Assembly: GCF_002027555.1 (NCBI RefSeq)
Contig: NZ_MXAP01000047.1
Span: forward strand, 1 to 64,000
Direction: 5' to 3'
DNA: 64,000 bases
From: Moraxella equi
Lineage (GTDB): Bacteria > Pseudomonadota > Gammaproteobacteria > Pseudomonadales > Moraxellaceae
A program made the translations under genes and the position numbers. Shown here piece after piece: positions 30,656 to 40,160 of the stretch (its first letter is position 1; each line of letters opens with the position of its first letter). Below the pieces are notes generated by a model that saw nothing but the letters and a program-made list of their open reading frames with translations, was not told the DNA's origin and made no database searches.

Positions 30656-31345
30656 ATGCGTGCATCAACAATACCCTTACTGCTTAGTTTGGCATTAGCA
30701 GGTACTCACGCTCACGCCCAAAGCTACAACCAAATCAGCTTTAATGTCGAGACCGCCAAAACCATCGCCAACGATGAGCTGACTGCCACACTCACCAAAT
30801 CAGCGGACAACGCCAATGCCAAAACGCTGGCAAATATCCTAAACACCACCGCCAACAAAGCCCTAGCCATCGCCCAAAAATATCCCAATGTCAAAGTCAC
30901 CACAGGTCGCCATCACACCTACCCACGCTATGACAACAAAGGCAAAATCAATGGCTTTACAGGTTCATCATCAATCAACATCCAAAGCCAAAACTTCGAA
31001 GAAGCCAGTGAGCTCATCGCTGAGCTACAAAGCTTTATGACGCTTAGCAGTCTTGACTTTGATGTATCCGAAGCCACCCAAAAGGCAGTAGAGAATGAAC
31101 TCAAAGCCCAAACCATCCAAAAATTCACCGATGAAGCCAAAACCATCAGCACTGCCTTTGGGGCGAGCGATTATAGAATCATAAAAGTGGACTTAAACAA
31201 TGCTGGCGGTCGTTTTGGTGTCAGTCCCGTGATGGGTTATGCTGCAGCCGCAGCACCCGAAAGCTCAGTCGCCACCCAAAGTTATGAAGGCGGTGAAAGT
31301 CGTCTTAATTATGAAGCCCAAGGCGTGATTGAATTGGTTAAATAA
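30656..31345 (+). CDS. SIMPL-domain (DUF541/YggE-like) periplasmic protein
   Basis: 229 residues with a signal peptide cleaved after AHA (SLALAGTHAHA). The SIMPL domain covers the remainder: FNVETAKTIANDELTATL at the start, the TGRHHTYPRYDNKGKINGFTGSSSINIQSQNF core and the KAQTIQKFTDEAKTIS helix. Family members are periplasmic and linked to stress tolerance, with no known enzyme activity. Monocistronic, with its own terminator. Confidence 0.85.
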   Translation: MRASTIPLLLSLALAGTHAHAQSYNQISFNVETAKTIANDELTATLTKSADNANAKTLANILNTTANKALAIAQKYPNVKVTTGRHHTYPRYDNKGKINGFTGSSSINIQSQNFEEASELIAELQSFMTLSSLDFDVSEATQKAVENELKAQTIQKFTDEAKTISTAFGASDYRIIKVDLNNAGGRFGVSPVMGYAAAAAPESSVATQSYEGGESRLNYEAQGVIELVK

Positions 31346-31385
31346 TATTTATCAGTTTGGGACAGGTAAGCCCTAGCCCTATCAA

Positions 31386-31422
31386 AAAACCACCAAACGC
31401 CTTGTTTGGTGGTTTTGATTTT
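31386..31422 (+). terminator. terminator of the SIMPL gene
   Basis: 13-bp stem AAAACCACCAAAC / GTTTGGTGGTTTT followed by GATTTTT. Confidence 0.85.
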
Positions 31423-31432
31423 TAAATATACA

Positions 31433-31568
31433 CCCAACCAACTTCATATTTACCACGGGTTTGTAGGAGTGTGCTGAGCACACCCTTTGATGATATTACT
31501 GCACAAGGCGTGCACAGCACGCCCCTACATCCAAACATCATCACGTTTGTGGTAATTGTAAAGTTTTT
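31433..31568. repeat. MITE-like palindromic intergenic repeat, copy 2
   Basis: Matches 10741-10877 in order and spacing of landmarks (TTTACCAC, TTGATGAT-type core, CTACAnCC, TTTGTGG-AATT-TAAAG). It contains two inner palindromes, GTGTGCTGAGCACAC and GGCGTGCACAGCACGCC, so it is strongly fold-back. Confidence 0.6.
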
Positions 31569-31590
31569 TGGATGTAATGTTAATATCTTA

Positions 31591-32421
31591 TCACGCCAAT
31601 GCATTTTCCCATGTCGGGATGACCGCTTGCATGAGTGGTTTTAGTAGTTTGGCATTACAAGCAAAGACCGAACCTGTACGCATGGCATTGTTTGCCCCTT
31701 TGTGGTCAACCACCACCGCTCTGGCTTCACTGGCAATCAGCTCGCCTGCACACACGTCCCACGGCTTGATACTCATCTCAAAATAGCCATCAAAACGCCC
31801 TGCCGCCACATAGCACAAATCCAGTGCCGCCGACCCTGTACGACGAACCTGCCCGCCCTGCTCACAAATCACCGCCAAACTGGCAAAGTGCTGACGGATA
31901 AAGCTCGTGCGAGTCTCGCCCGTCATGCGTTCGTAAGGATGTCCTGTGGTGAACAGTCCGCCCGCTATCGTGGTACGCTCTGAGACCGACAGACGACGTT
32001 GGTTCAATCTCGCCCCACGTCCACGACTGGCAGTAAACAGCTCATCACGCACAGGGTCATAGACCACGCCATGTTCGGTCACGCCTTTGTGCTGAATGCC
32101 GATAGACACACAAAAATGCGGTACGCCATGCACGAAGTTCTGCGTGCCATCTAGCGGGTCAATGACAAAGCACCAATCAGCATCCGCCCCCTTGCCTTCT
32201 TGTAAGCCAAACTCTTCACCCAAAAATGAGTGCTTAGGATAGCTTTCTTTTAACAAAGAAATGGTCAGCTCTTCGGCATAACGGTCAATCTTCGTTACCA
32301 AGCCATCAAGCCCCTTGGACTCAACACCCAAATCAATACGATGACGGTTCTCATGAGCCTTTAAAATCTCATGACCAACTTTTTTCGCCACTTCGGACGC
32401 AATCACCACCATAGGTTCCAT
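31591..32421 (-). CDS. suhB: inositol monophosphatase family protein SuhB
   Basis: 276 residues. Metal-binding signatures: GEEFG (Glu67-Glu68 region), DPLDGTQNF (Mg2+ ligands) and the C-terminal WDVCAGELIASEA. In enterobacteria SuhB is both an inositol-1-phosphatase and a NusA-linked component of rRNA antitermination; which role applies here is not visible. Single gene on the minus strand between a repeat and a WG-repeat gene. Confidence 0.9.
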   Translation of the reverse strand: MEPMVVIASEVAKKVGHEILKAHENRHRIDLGVESKGLDGLVTKIDRYAEELTISLLKESYPKHSFLGEEFGLQEGKGADADWCFVIDPLDGTQNFVHGVPHFCVSIGIQHKGVTEHGVVYDPVRDELFTASRGRGARLNQRRLSVSERTTIAGGLFTTGHPYERMTGETRTSFIRQHFASLAVICEQGGQVRRTGSAALDLCYVAAGRFDGYFEMSIKPWDVCAGELIASEARAVVVDHKGANNAMRTGSVFACNAKLLKPLMQAVIPTWENALA

Positions 32422-32542
32422 AACACACCTTACAAACGTTTATTGAATTTAAATAATGCTTTTGTATTCATCATACAAAGACGACCATTATAGCCCAAAA
32501 TGGGCAAAATTGCGACCAAAATTTACCACTTGCCAAATTAAC

Positions 32543-33049
32543 CTAGTAGCTTGGTTCTGGTATCACAGGCTCGCCAGAGAGTAACTCATGAGCCAAATCC
32601 ACGGCAGGCACATTGACCGTATCAGGTATTGGCATGGCAGGTGTCTCATCTAGCACCCTTTGACCCTGCCCATCCACCATAAAATACTCATCATCCCTAC
32701 GAACCAGTGCCGTGCCATTTTTAAAAAATCCCACATCATCATATTTTAGTGGCACGACCAGTAGTCCTTGATGATTGATAAAACCAAATCTATCTTTGTA
32801 CTGCACCCTAGCCACGCCATCATAGAATACGCCCATCTCATCAAACATGAGTGGCGCGATGACAATCCCCCTATCATCCATCATGCCATATTTGCCGTTT
32901 TGGGATATTTTAATCAATCCATCAAACACACACTCGCTGGTGTCATAAGCAGTATCAGTAGGCATGACGCATTTATGAGCATGAACAGTCGTAGTAAAAC
33001 TGCCCATACACAAAAAAATCAATAAGCCTTTTATTAATGACATTTTCAT
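32543..33049 (-). CDS. small exported WG-repeat protein
   Basis: 168 residues with signal peptide (GLLIFLCMGSFTTTVHA), two cysteines (KCVMPTD and SECVF), and two to three WG-type repeats (KYGMMDDRGIVIAPLMFDE, RFGFINHQGLLVVPLKYDD), then a Pro-rich tail ending PEPSY. Related to the three other WG-repeat genes of the window. Role unknown; periplasmic or surface location is likely. Confidence 0.78.
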   Translation of the reverse strand: MKMSLIKGLLIFLCMGSFTTTVHAHKCVMPTDTAYDTSECVFDGLIKISQNGKYGMMDDRGIVIAPLMFDEMGVFYDGVARVQYKDRFGFINHQGLLVVPLKYDDVGFFKNGTALVRRDDEYFMVDGQGQRVLDETPAMPIPDTVNVPAVDLAHELLSGEPVIPEPSY

Positions 33050-33156
33050 GGAATTATCTTAACATCAAATTACACCATTATCCGCCCTTATTCCATCACT
33101 GGCACATCAGATAAATATTTGGCAATTTTTTAAATATGCATTATTAATCATATCAT

Positions 33157-34512
33157 TTAGTAACCTTTTAATATATCATAAATCTCTTGATAAGTGTCAT
33201 ACCGAACAGGTACAATCTCATTGCCATTCATATCAAACACTCCATATTTATCGTCCTTTTTCACGGTAAAATATTCATTGCCATTCCACTGCACATGATA
33301 TCTAATATGCTGATATTTGATTGGTAAAATGACATTATTATGATTATCCACAACACCAAATAAATCGCCTTGATTGGATTTGTGTTTGACAAGAAAGCGA
33401 TGATATACTCTTTTTAGGTTAGATTTTTGAAAAATATCAATCTCATCATATTGTGGTGGAATATGAATATTTCCTTTAATGCCATTCACATCAAACAAGC
33501 CCACTTTTTTATTTTTTTGCACATAAAATCCCCCATTGCCTTCAAAATCATAATTTTCTACATAAATCACTTTATCATAATATGAATAATAAGCACTTTG
33601 ATAATCAAAAGGCACAATAATATGATTGTTGATATCAATCATGCCTGACAGTGACGCACCCTTTGAGGCACTAAATAAAAGCACGCCATTATCCTCCGAC
33701 ATTTGTAAATAATGATAATCAAAAGGAATGACAGTATTGCCTTGATTGTCCAGCACGCCATAGCGAATTTGATTTGCACCCAATGTTTCATCAATTTTTG
33801 TCGCCAACACCCATCTACCATCACCGGAAATATAAGCCCAATGTGCGTATGTAAAATCGCCAACTTCCTTGCCTGTCTTTTTATCCAAAAATCCATAAAA
33901 CTTATCTTTTTTAGCAAAATATAAATCGGCAGTGCCACGCTTACCATCATCGCCACATTTAGAACATCTAAACCGTTTAATATCGTCATAAACAAAAGCA
34001 GTTTTTGCTTGATTGTTAATATCAATCAGTCCCCATTTACCATCTCGTTTGGCTCTCCACAAACCATCGCCAAATTCTTTAATGTCCTCATACTGAAAAT
34101 CAATGAGTAATTGGTTGGGTAATTGAATCAGCCCCCAATACTCCCCTCTTTTTACCTTTGCCAAACCACCATAAAACAACGCCACTTTATCATAATCGCC
34201 AATTACCATGACAGTAAGATTATTTTTATCAATAATACGCCACTCTCTACCCTTTCTCACCAGTCCATGAACATCAAAAGAGTAGGTCTCATCATATTCT
34301 AGTGGAATGATGAGTTTTTCACGATGATTTTGACCATCATACGCCACATAGCCCCATTTGCCATTTCTACTGGCAGGAACATAAATATGACCCGGAGACC
34401 AAAATTCCACCACATTGTCATAATTATGAGAGCGAAAAAACACATAATCAGAGGCGGTGGCAATTTGTCCAAAACACAATAAAAGCACCAACAACATTTG
34501 ATAAAATTTCAT
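33157..34512 (-). CDS. exported WG-repeat protein
   Basis: 451 residues; start set to ATG 34512 because AAGGAGTG lies just upstream. Signal peptide (LLVLLLCFGQIATA), then about eight degenerate WG repeats (GKWGYVAYDG, EYWGLIQLPNQLLIDFQYED, GKWGLIDINNQAKTAFVYDD, KYGVFDMNGNEIVPVRYD). A Cys pair in CSKCGDDGK could bind metal. AT-rich. The longest of four WG proteins; a ligand-binding or adhesive role is possible but unsupported. Confidence 0.8.
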   Translation of the reverse strand: MKFYQMLLVLLLCFGQIATASDYVFFRSHNYDNVVEFWSPGHIYVPASRNGKWGYVAYDGQNHREKLIIPLEYDETYSFDVHGLVRKGREWRIIDKNNLTVMVIGDYDKVALFYGGLAKVKRGEYWGLIQLPNQLLIDFQYEDIKEFGDGLWRAKRDGKWGLIDINNQAKTAFVYDDIKRFRCSKCGDDGKRGTADLYFAKKDKFYGFLDKKTGKEVGDFTYAHWAYISGDGRWVLATKIDETLGANQIRYGVLDNQGNTVIPFDYHYLQMSEDNGVLLFSASKGASLSGMIDINNHIIVPFDYQSAYYSYYDKVIYVENYDFEGNGGFYVQKNKKVGLFDVNGIKGNIHIPPQYDEIDIFQKSNLKRVYHRFLVKHKSNQGDLFGVVDNHNNVILPIKYQHIRYHVQWNGNEYFTVKKDDKYGVFDMNGNEIVPVRYDTYQEIYDILKGY

Positions 34513-34536
34513 TATCAATCACTCCTTGTCATGCCA

Positions 34537-36612
34537 TCACACACCCAAAAATTCCCCCAAACTCGCCAAAATCCCCCGCTCATCAAGCCCACATTCGGCT
34601 AACTGCTCGCCATGACTGCCATGAGCGATAAATTCGTCCCCAATCCCAAGATTTTTAATCGGTAAAGTTATGCCACGACTTGCCAAATATTCATCCACCG
34701 CAGAGCCTGCTCCGCCCATGATTTGATGTTCTTCTAAGGTGGCGATGTGGGTGGCAGTTTTGGTAAGTTTATCAATCAAAGCAATATCCAAAGGCTTAAC
34801 CCACCGCATGTCGCAGACGATGGCCGAAATATTATCCAATTTTTCAACCGCTTTTAAGCCGTCCGCAAGCCTTGTGCCAAAATTTAATAAAACCAACTGT
34901 TTATTGCCGTTTACTTGCTTTTCAAGGACAATATTACCCTTACCAATGGCTAATTTTTCATCATCTTTAATAATCTCACGCTCCACGCCTGCCCCTCGTG
35001 GATAGCGAATGGCTGATGTGCCTTGATACTCATAACAAGCGTTCAATAGATGATAACACTCATGTTCATCTGATGGGGTGGCGATGATGACATTCGGCAC
35101 ACAGCGTAAGTATGCCAAATCAAACACGCCTGCATGAGTCGCCCCATCTTCACCCACAAGCCCCGCTCGGTCTATGGCAAAGGTTACGTCCAAGTTTTGT
35201 AAGGCGATATCGTGAATCAGCTGGTCATAGCCACGTTGTAAAAAGGTAGAATAAATCGCCACCACAGGTTTTAATCCGCCTGTCGCCATGCCCCCTGCTA
35301 AGGTTACGGCGTGCTGTTCGGCAATCGCCACATCAAAAAACTTGGTAGGATAAGCCCTGGCAAACGCTACCATGCCCGAGCCTTCACACATGGCAGGGGT
35401 AATGGCAACCATGTGGGGGTCAGCTCCGTTGTCCATAAGCCAGTCGCCAAAGATGTCTGAATATTTTTTGGCTTTAGGGGTGTTGTCCGTTTTTGGCACA
35501 TCTTTTTTGGGCAACTCATTTTTGGGCAATTTGCCAATGGCGTGATAAGTAATGGGGTCAGCTTCGGCAGGCAAAAAGCCCTTGCCCTTGACCGTGTGAA
35601 CGTGAATCAGTACCGCCCCTTTAAGCTGTTTGGCACGTTCAAATACTTGCAAAAGTTTTGGCAAATCATGTCCGTCAAAAGGCCCAAGGTAGGTAAAACC
35701 AATCGCCTTAAATAAATTATCAGGGAAAATATGATCATGTACTTTTTCGGCAATTTTGTCCGACAGCGGCATGGGCGGAGCGTTTCTGCCAAACAAGCCA
35801 CCGATATTTTGCACCAGATTACCGCCCAGTTTGGCAGGGATTTTTTCTAGGGTTTCTTTTGCCCCATTTGCCATATGCAAATAGTGGCGAACCCGTCTGT
35901 CATCAGGGCTAATCTCACGCTTTATCATCAAGATATTGCCGTGTTTGTCAATGTCAAAGGCAAGCCCACGTTGCCACAGCCGTGCCAAATGGCGACTAAA
36001 TCCGCCAATCGCTTGCGAGATTGACATGTCATTGTCGTTGAGTACCACCGTCAAATCGGCATTTTGCTGAACAGCGTCATTCATCGCTTCAAACGCCATA
36101 CCCCCCGTCATCGCCCCATCGCCAATGATGGAGACCACTTTACGATTTTCGCCCTTGATACGGCTAGCAAGGCTCATGCCAAGCCCTGCCGAGATGGATG
36201 TAGAGCTATGCCCCACGCCAAAGGTGTCGTACTCGCTCTCGCTCCGCTCGGGAAATGCCGTCAGACCGCCTTTGGCACGGATACGAATTAGCTCATCACG
36301 CCGACCTGTCAGCACCTTATGGGCGTACGCCTGATGACCCACGTCCCACACGAGCTTATCATAAGGCGTATCATAACTGGCGTGCAGGGCGACCGTCAGC
36401 TCCACCACGCCCAAATTTGCCCCAAAATGTCCGCCACTTTGACCGACCGAGTAAAGCAAATATTCACGGAGTTCGTCCGATAATTGGCACAGCTCATCGG
36501 TGCTTAATGCCTTTAAATCTTTGGGCAAGCTAACCTTATCCAAAAGCGGTGTCGTGGGGCGAGACGTGGGCAGGTGCGTGAAGGTGCGTGGTGCGTGGGC
36601 AGAAGTTGGCAT
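34537..36612 (-). CDS. dxs: 1-deoxy-D-xylulose-5-phosphate synthase
   Basis: First step of the MEP isoprenoid pathway: pyruvate plus glyceraldehyde-3-phosphate to DXP, with thiamine diphosphate. Motifs: [18 protein letters not shown]-binding [30 protein letters not shown] with the catalytic Glu, and the C-terminal DEYLASRG. At 691 residues it is longer than the usual 620-640. The excess is about 20 N-terminal residues (Thr/Pro-rich) and an insertion of about 35-40 residues around 225-290 ([20 protein letters not shown] onward). The start codon may lie further in. Confidence 0.95.
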   Translation of the reverse strand: MPTSAHAPRTFTHLPTSRPTTPLLDKVSLPKDLKALSTDELCQLSDELREYLLYSVGQSGGHFGANLGVVELTVALHASYDTPYDKLVWDVGHQAYAHKVLTGRRDELIRIRAKGGLTAFPERSESEYDTFGVGHSSTSISAGLGMSLASRIKGENRKVVSIIGDGAMTGGMAFEAMNDAVQQNADLTVVLNDNDMSISQAIGGFSRHLARLWQRGLAFDIDKHGNILMIKREISPDDRRVRHYLHMANGAKETLEKIPAKLGGNLVQNIGGLFGRNAPPMPLSDKIAEKVHDHIFPDNLFKAIGFTYLGPFDGHDLPKLLQVFERAKQLKGAVLIHVHTVKGKGFLPAEADPITYHAIGKLPKNELPKKDVPKTDNTPKAKKYSDIFGDWLMDNGADPHMVAITPAMCEGSGMVAFARAYPTKFFDVAIAEQHAVTLAGGMATGGLKPVVAIYSTFLQRGYDQLIHDIALQNLDVTFAIDRAGLVGEDGATHAGVFDLAYLRCVPNVIIATPSDEHECYHLLNACYEYQGTSAIRYPRGAGVEREIIKDDEKLAIGKGNIVLEKQVNGNKQLVLLNFGTRLADGLKAVEKLDNISAIVCDMRWVKPLDIALIDKLTKTATHIATLEEHQIMGGAGSAVDEYLASRGITLPIKNLGIGDEFIAHGSHGEQLAECGLDERGILASLGEFLGV

Positions 36613-36665
36613 GGGGCTAGTGTTCCAGATTTTGATTTTTTAAAAGTTGTCTTTAAAAAGTTATG

Positions 36666-36694
36666 TTAAGTTATAACAATTTTTGCGGTATAAT
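36666..36694 (+). promoter_or_regulatory. ribA promoter
   Basis: TTAAGT (36666-36671), 17-bp spacer, TATAAT (36689-36694). The leader of about 130 nt shows a short TTGGC / GCCAA hairpin but none of the conserved FMN-riboswitch blocks. Confidence 0.55.
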
Positions 36695-36832
36695 GCCAAA
36701 CTTGGCAATGGCAAAGCCAAACTTGAATCAGGGGTTATTTTACAAGATAGCCTTTTAATTTGCCATAGTAGCACCATTTAATTCACAAATAATCCACAAT
36801 ACTTTTAAAAATTTGCATTTTTGGGGAAAATT

Positions 36833-37447
36833 TTGTACCAATTTATCAGCAAAGCCAATCTGCCTACCGTGCATGGCGATTTTATCATTCATGCGTTTGA
36901 AAATGAACACGGTCAAGAACACGTCTTACTAAGTGTCGGCTTGCCGTCCACCGACCCCGACAAAATCCCACTCATTCGCATTCATTCTGAATGTCTGACG
37001 GGGGATGCTTTTGGCTCATTAAAATGCGACTGTGGCCCCCAGCTCAACACCGCCATGCAAATGATACAGGCTCACGGCTCGGGGGCGATACTCTACCTAC
37101 GCCAAGAAGGACGTGGCATTGGACTGGTGAACAAAATCCGAGCCTACGCCCTACAAGACCAAGGGCATGACACGCTAGATGCTAACCTTATGCTTGGCTT
37201 GCCAGCGGACGCACGCACCTATGAGATGTGTGAGATTATGCTAAAACACGTCGGCATTACCCAAGCCAAACTTTTGACCAATAACCCAAACAAACTTGCC
37301 TACCTGCAAGAATTGGGGATTGATGTGGTGGAGCGAGTGCCGTTGTTAGTGGGGGTTAATCAGTTTAATGCCGAATATTTGGCGATTAAAGGGGCAAGAA
37401 TGGGGCATTTTATTCCTGCAAAAGTGGATATTAGTCCGAAGATTTAA
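36833..37447 (+). CDS. ribA: GTP cyclohydrolase II (riboflavin synthesis), TTG start
   Basis: Opens GTP to 2,5-diamino-6-ribosylamino-pyrimidinone phosphate, the first step to riboflavin. Zinc site Cys-x10-Cys-x-Cys in [17 protein letters not shown], the RQEGRGIGL active-site arginine and the LLTNNPNK motif are intact. The TTG at 36833 is preferred over a TTG 12 bp earlier because it aligns with the E. coli start and GGGGA sits 6 bp upstream. About 204 residues, stand-alone (no RibB fusion). Confidence 0.93.
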   Translation: MYQFISKANLPTVHGDFIIHAFENEHGQEHVLLSVGLPSTDPDKIPLIRIHSECLTGDAFGSLKCDCGPQLNTAMQMIQAHGSGAILYLRQEGRGIGLVNKIRAYALQDQGHDTLDANLMLGLPADARTYEMCEIMLKHVGITQAKLLTNNPNKLAYLQELGIDVVERVPLLVGVNQFNAEYLAIKGARMGHFIPAKVDISPKI

Positions 37448-37456
37448 TGGGAAAAT

Positions 37457-37478
37457 AAGGGCGGATCAACCGCCCTTT
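37457..37478. terminator. bidirectional terminator between ribA and the minus-strand operon
   Basis: AAGGGCGG / CCGCCCTT stem with 5-nt loop between convergent genes; T-run TTTCTTAATT after the stem. Confidence 0.75.
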
Positions 37479-37479
37479 C

Positions 37480-38124
37480 TTAATTGACGATTTTAAAAGA
37501 CTGCGTGCCAAATTCAGCACCCCCTACCCCGACTCGGATATGATAAATACCTTTTGGGGTATTAGCAGGAAAAGACCAACAAGCATCTAGCTGATTTTGG
37601 GTGGTATAAATTTGTCTGCCAAATTTGGCGGTATTTGAGCTTGTTTGCACACTACTAATTAATTGATTATTGGCATTTTGTCCTGCATTGCCTGTAAAGG
37701 TTGCATTGATAGGCATTGTAAACAGCTCGCTCACTTGATAAGTTTGAGTACTGTTTACAGGGGTTACCGCCCAACACAACAAGTCATTTTTCTTTAAGGA
37801 TAAATTCATATGACCTTTATCCTTGCCTGTTTTTTGATTGATGACTTGCACATACAATCTGGGTTCTGGCAAGCTGTCTTGATAGCTGTATTCATAATAA
37901 CCACTTTGCCCGCCCATTCTTTGTTGTATTTGCTGTTCTTGTCTTTGCCTTTCTAACTGCTGGCGTCTTAATTCTTCATAATAATAAGCATCCTGCTGAT
38001 TTTCATATCTGGCACGGCTCGCCCCTTGTTCGTATGCACCAAATAGGTCGGGGATATACATAGCGTGAGCGGTGAGAGTGGATAATAATAAAGTTGATAG
38101 AATGATTTTGGGTAGGGTTTTCAT
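37480..38124 (-). CDS. exported hypothetical protein (last gene of the J-domain operon)
   Basis: 214 residues with a signal peptide (STLLLSTLTAHA). A Tyr/Gln/Arg-rich charged coiled-coil stretch at about 35-75 (YYYEELRRQQLERQRQEQQ) is followed by a beta-rich domain with Cys in LLCWAV and DACWSF, perhaps a disulfide. No family recognised. Starts 9 bp after the stop of the adhesin E-like gene, at the end of the eight-gene operon. Confidence 0.75.
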   Translation of the reverse strand: MKTLPKIILSTLLLSTLTAHAMYIPDLFGAYEQGASRARYENQQDAYYYEELRRQQLERQRQEQQIQQRMGGQSGYYEYSYQDSLPEPRLYVQVINQKTGKDKGHMNLSLKKNDLLCWAVTPVNSTQTYQVSELFTMPINATFTGNAGQNANNQLISSVQTSSNTAKFGRQIYTTQNQLDACWSFPANTPKGIYHIRVGVGGAEFGTQSFKIVN

Positions 38125-38133
38125 AGAATACTC

Positions 38134-38571
38134 CTATTGGTTTTTCATTATTGAATAAGATGTGCAAGCCTCCTCAAGCAAAGCTTCGCCAATTGAATTT
38201 GGTATAGCAGTATCCCAACTTTGAGATGAAGACAAAGAGTGTTGTGCTTTTGCAGACCAAATTACACCTCCATTATAGTAACGATGTTGCTCTACAATAA
38301 GCCATTTTCTGTAGTCGCAATCAAAGTAGTTCAGTGTTGTCTCTGAAGAATACACTCTACCGTCAGGCAGTCGTCTAAGCACAGGATAATCTTGTTTAAC
38401 CCAAGCACTCACATAGATGTTTTGGTTAATTTTGACAGCACCAAAAGTATCTAAATCAATATAGGTTTTCTCGTTATCTCTTTTTGATGATAAGCCCACA
38501 TCTATCCAATTCACCGCTAACGTCATTTGGCTACTCGCCAAAATTAAACCTGCTAAAATTAACTTTTTCAT
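38134..38571 (-). CDS. surface-adhesin protein E-like exported protein
   Basis: 145 residues from ATG 38571 (AGGAG just upstream; the in-frame start nine codons earlier lacks one). Signal peptide ending LTLA, then an adhesin E-like domain (NWIDVGLSSKRDNEKTYIDL, DCDYRKWLIVEQHRYYNGG), a family named for the surface protein of Haemophilus. Cys in DCDY and EACTSYS may pair. Position seven of the J-domain operon. Confidence 0.75.
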   Translation of the reverse strand: MKKLILAGLILASSQMTLAVNWIDVGLSSKRDNEKTYIDLDTFGAVKINQNIYVSAWVKQDYPVLRRLPDGRVYSSETTLNYFDCDYRKWLIVEQHRYYNGGVIWSAKAQHSLSSSQSWDTAIPNSIGEALLEEACTSYSIMKNQ

Positions 38572-38615
38572 AAAAGCTCCTAAAATAATAATACTCAAAA
38601 AAAATTAATTGCTTG

Positions 38616-39032
38616 CTAATTTCTAGAGCAAGTCATTATCGCTTGCATCATTGCTGTAGCGGAACGCTGTTGAATATCATTCATAGTATTGGTTGATACA
38701 TATTCAGCAGGCAATAGCATTGTTTTTAAATCACTGATTGGTAACTGTTGTACCATATTATCCATAACGCAATTGCACACCGTACTTGCATTGGGAATAT
38801 TTTGGGATTGAAACTCACTCATACACTGACCAATATTTTGCCTTTTAAAGATTTGTTGTATTTCACCATCGCTCTTTTGATTATAGTAAGCAAACATTTC
38901 ATTTTTTGTTGGGGCTTTTTGGTTTGATTGTTCAATGCTATTCGTGTTTGAGTTTAATTCTTGACTAGAATTATTATCACACCCAAGTAAAAGCAAAGTC
39001 GCTAAGCATCCTACCAATAAAAATCTCATCAT
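38616..39032 (-). CDS. lipoprotein
   Basis: 138 residues; lipobox LLLLGC (Cys18), Asn/Ser/Gln-rich linker (DNNSSQELNSNTNSIEQSN), then a helical domain with four cysteines (IGQCMSE, TVCNCVMD, TCSRN) which could form two disulfides or bind metal. No family recognised. Seven bp separate it from the upstream gene. Outer-membrane anchored by prediction. Confidence 0.72.
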   Translation of the reverse strand: MMRFLLVGCLATLLLLGCDNNSSQELNSNTNSIEQSNQKAPTKNEMFAYYNQKSDGEIQQIFKRQNIGQCMSEFQSQNIPNASTVCNCVMDNMVQQLPISDLKTMLLPAEYVSTNTMNDIQQRSATAMMQAIMTCSRN

Positions 39033-39039
39033 TACCTCC

Positions 39040-39243
39040 TTAAAATAAATACATTAGACCACGAATGGTTCCAACTGGTACAAACAAAATAAAGTCAGCG
39101 ATTGCCCACATAATTTTGCCATTTTGCACATCTTTTATCATGGCATAAATTGGCATAATAACACCTAAGAAAATTTTAACCGCCATTATAATAAATACAT
39201 AAGCACTAACAGCTACATTTTCTTTTTTATTTAAGTCAGACAT
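39040..39243 (-). CDS. small membrane protein, 67 residues
   Basis: Start ATG 39243 follows GGAG; two transmembrane helices (AYVFIIMAVKIFLGVIMPIYAMI and IMWAIADFILFVPVGTIRGLMYLF) with a short positively charged loop. No family recognised; member of the tight minus-strand operon. Confidence 0.65.
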   Translation of the reverse strand: MSDLNKKENVAVSAYVFIIMAVKIFLGVIMPIYAMIKDVQNGKIMWAIADFILFVPVGTIRGLMYLF

Positions 39244-39271
39244 CAAAATCTCCAATTAAAAATTCTAAAAA

Positions 39272-39625
39272 TCAATAACAAAACCCATAACTATTATCAG
39301 ACAATTGCCATTGGCGACCATTTTGGTCTATGCCATTGGTGTTAATCAGCATACCACCTGCCACATGAAAATTAAGCTTAATGATACTGGCTTGACCCCT
39401 ATCCCACCAAATGACGGCATAATGGCTAAACATATCATAATTGCCAAAATAGGGATTGCCTGTGGCTTGATTTAACTCTTGCCCTGTATAAATCTGTGTC
39501 CGTACTTGATATGCCTGTGACCAACTATAATTGGTCATATATTTAGCACAGACATTTTTAACTTCATAGGCGTGGGCATGATTTATTGCCAATATTGCCA
39601 TTAATGCTAAGAAAAATTTTTTCAT
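39272..39625 (-). CDS. exported hypothetical protein
   Basis: 117 residues from ATG 39625 with GGAG upstream. Signal peptide (MKKFFLALMAILAINHAHA), then a compact domain with three cysteines (NVCAKYM, YGFCY) and many aromatics (HYAVIWWDRGQ). Family not recognised. In the J-domain operon. Confidence 0.7.
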   Translation of the reverse strand: MKKFFLALMAILAINHAHAYEVKNVCAKYMTNYSWSQAYQVRTQIYTGQELNQATGNPYFGNYDMFSHYAVIWWDRGQASIIKLNFHVAGGMLINTNGIDQNGRQWQLSDNSYGFCY

Positions 39626-39657
39626 AAAAGACTCCGATAGATAAGACATGCAAAAAA

Positions 39658-40122
39658 CTATCTTTCAATAAAATACAAAATATCACTTGAAAATTTGTGG
39701 TAATGATAAGCTATATAAAAAGCCCATAAACCATAAAGAATTGAAAATCCTTGATGAATATCCTTATGAGCGTCCATAAAGATAAAACAATAAATTCCCA
39801 CAGTAAAGAAATATGACAAAAAATAATATTTTATCTTTGCAATTCTATCTTTGAGATATTTGCACTTATAAATCATGACATTTTGATTGTCATATATTTT
39901 AATATAATCATCATAATCACCATAACGATGATGACTATCTTGACACAACAAAGCAAAGACAACCCACCCCAATATAAATAAAATCATTCCCAACACACCA
40001 CCCAATATTTTCAAGGTAAGTATAACCAAAAAAGCACTGGAAAATCCAACCATTGTCATAGCCTGACCTTCTATACCACTTAGTTTTTTGACGGAATAAT
40101 TGATGGATTGCACATTAGACAT
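39658..40122 (-). CDS. membrane protein, four transmembrane helices
   Basis: 154 residues from the inner ATG at 40122. A helical hairpin at about 25-65 (FLVILTLKILGGVLGMILFILGW), a cytoplasmic loop rich in His/Asp/Tyr/Lys, and a second hairpin near the C-terminus. No family recognised. In the J-domain operon, 26 bp from the neighbour upstream. Confidence 0.68.
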   Translation of the reverse strand: MSNVQSINYSVKKLSGIEGQAMTMVGFSSAFLVILTLKILGGVLGMILFILGWVVFALLCQDSHHRYGDYDDYIKIYDNQNVMIYKCKYLKDRIAKIKYYFLSYFFTVGIYCFIFMDAHKDIHQGFSILYGLWAFYIAYHYHKFSSDILYFIER

Positions 40123-40160
40123 AGAAAACACCAAAAAATTGCTAATTTAAGATATTAAAA

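Noticed and set aside
36695..36832. FMN riboswitch before ribA
   Set aside because: The leader lacks the conserved RFN-element blocks; only a short hairpin is visible.
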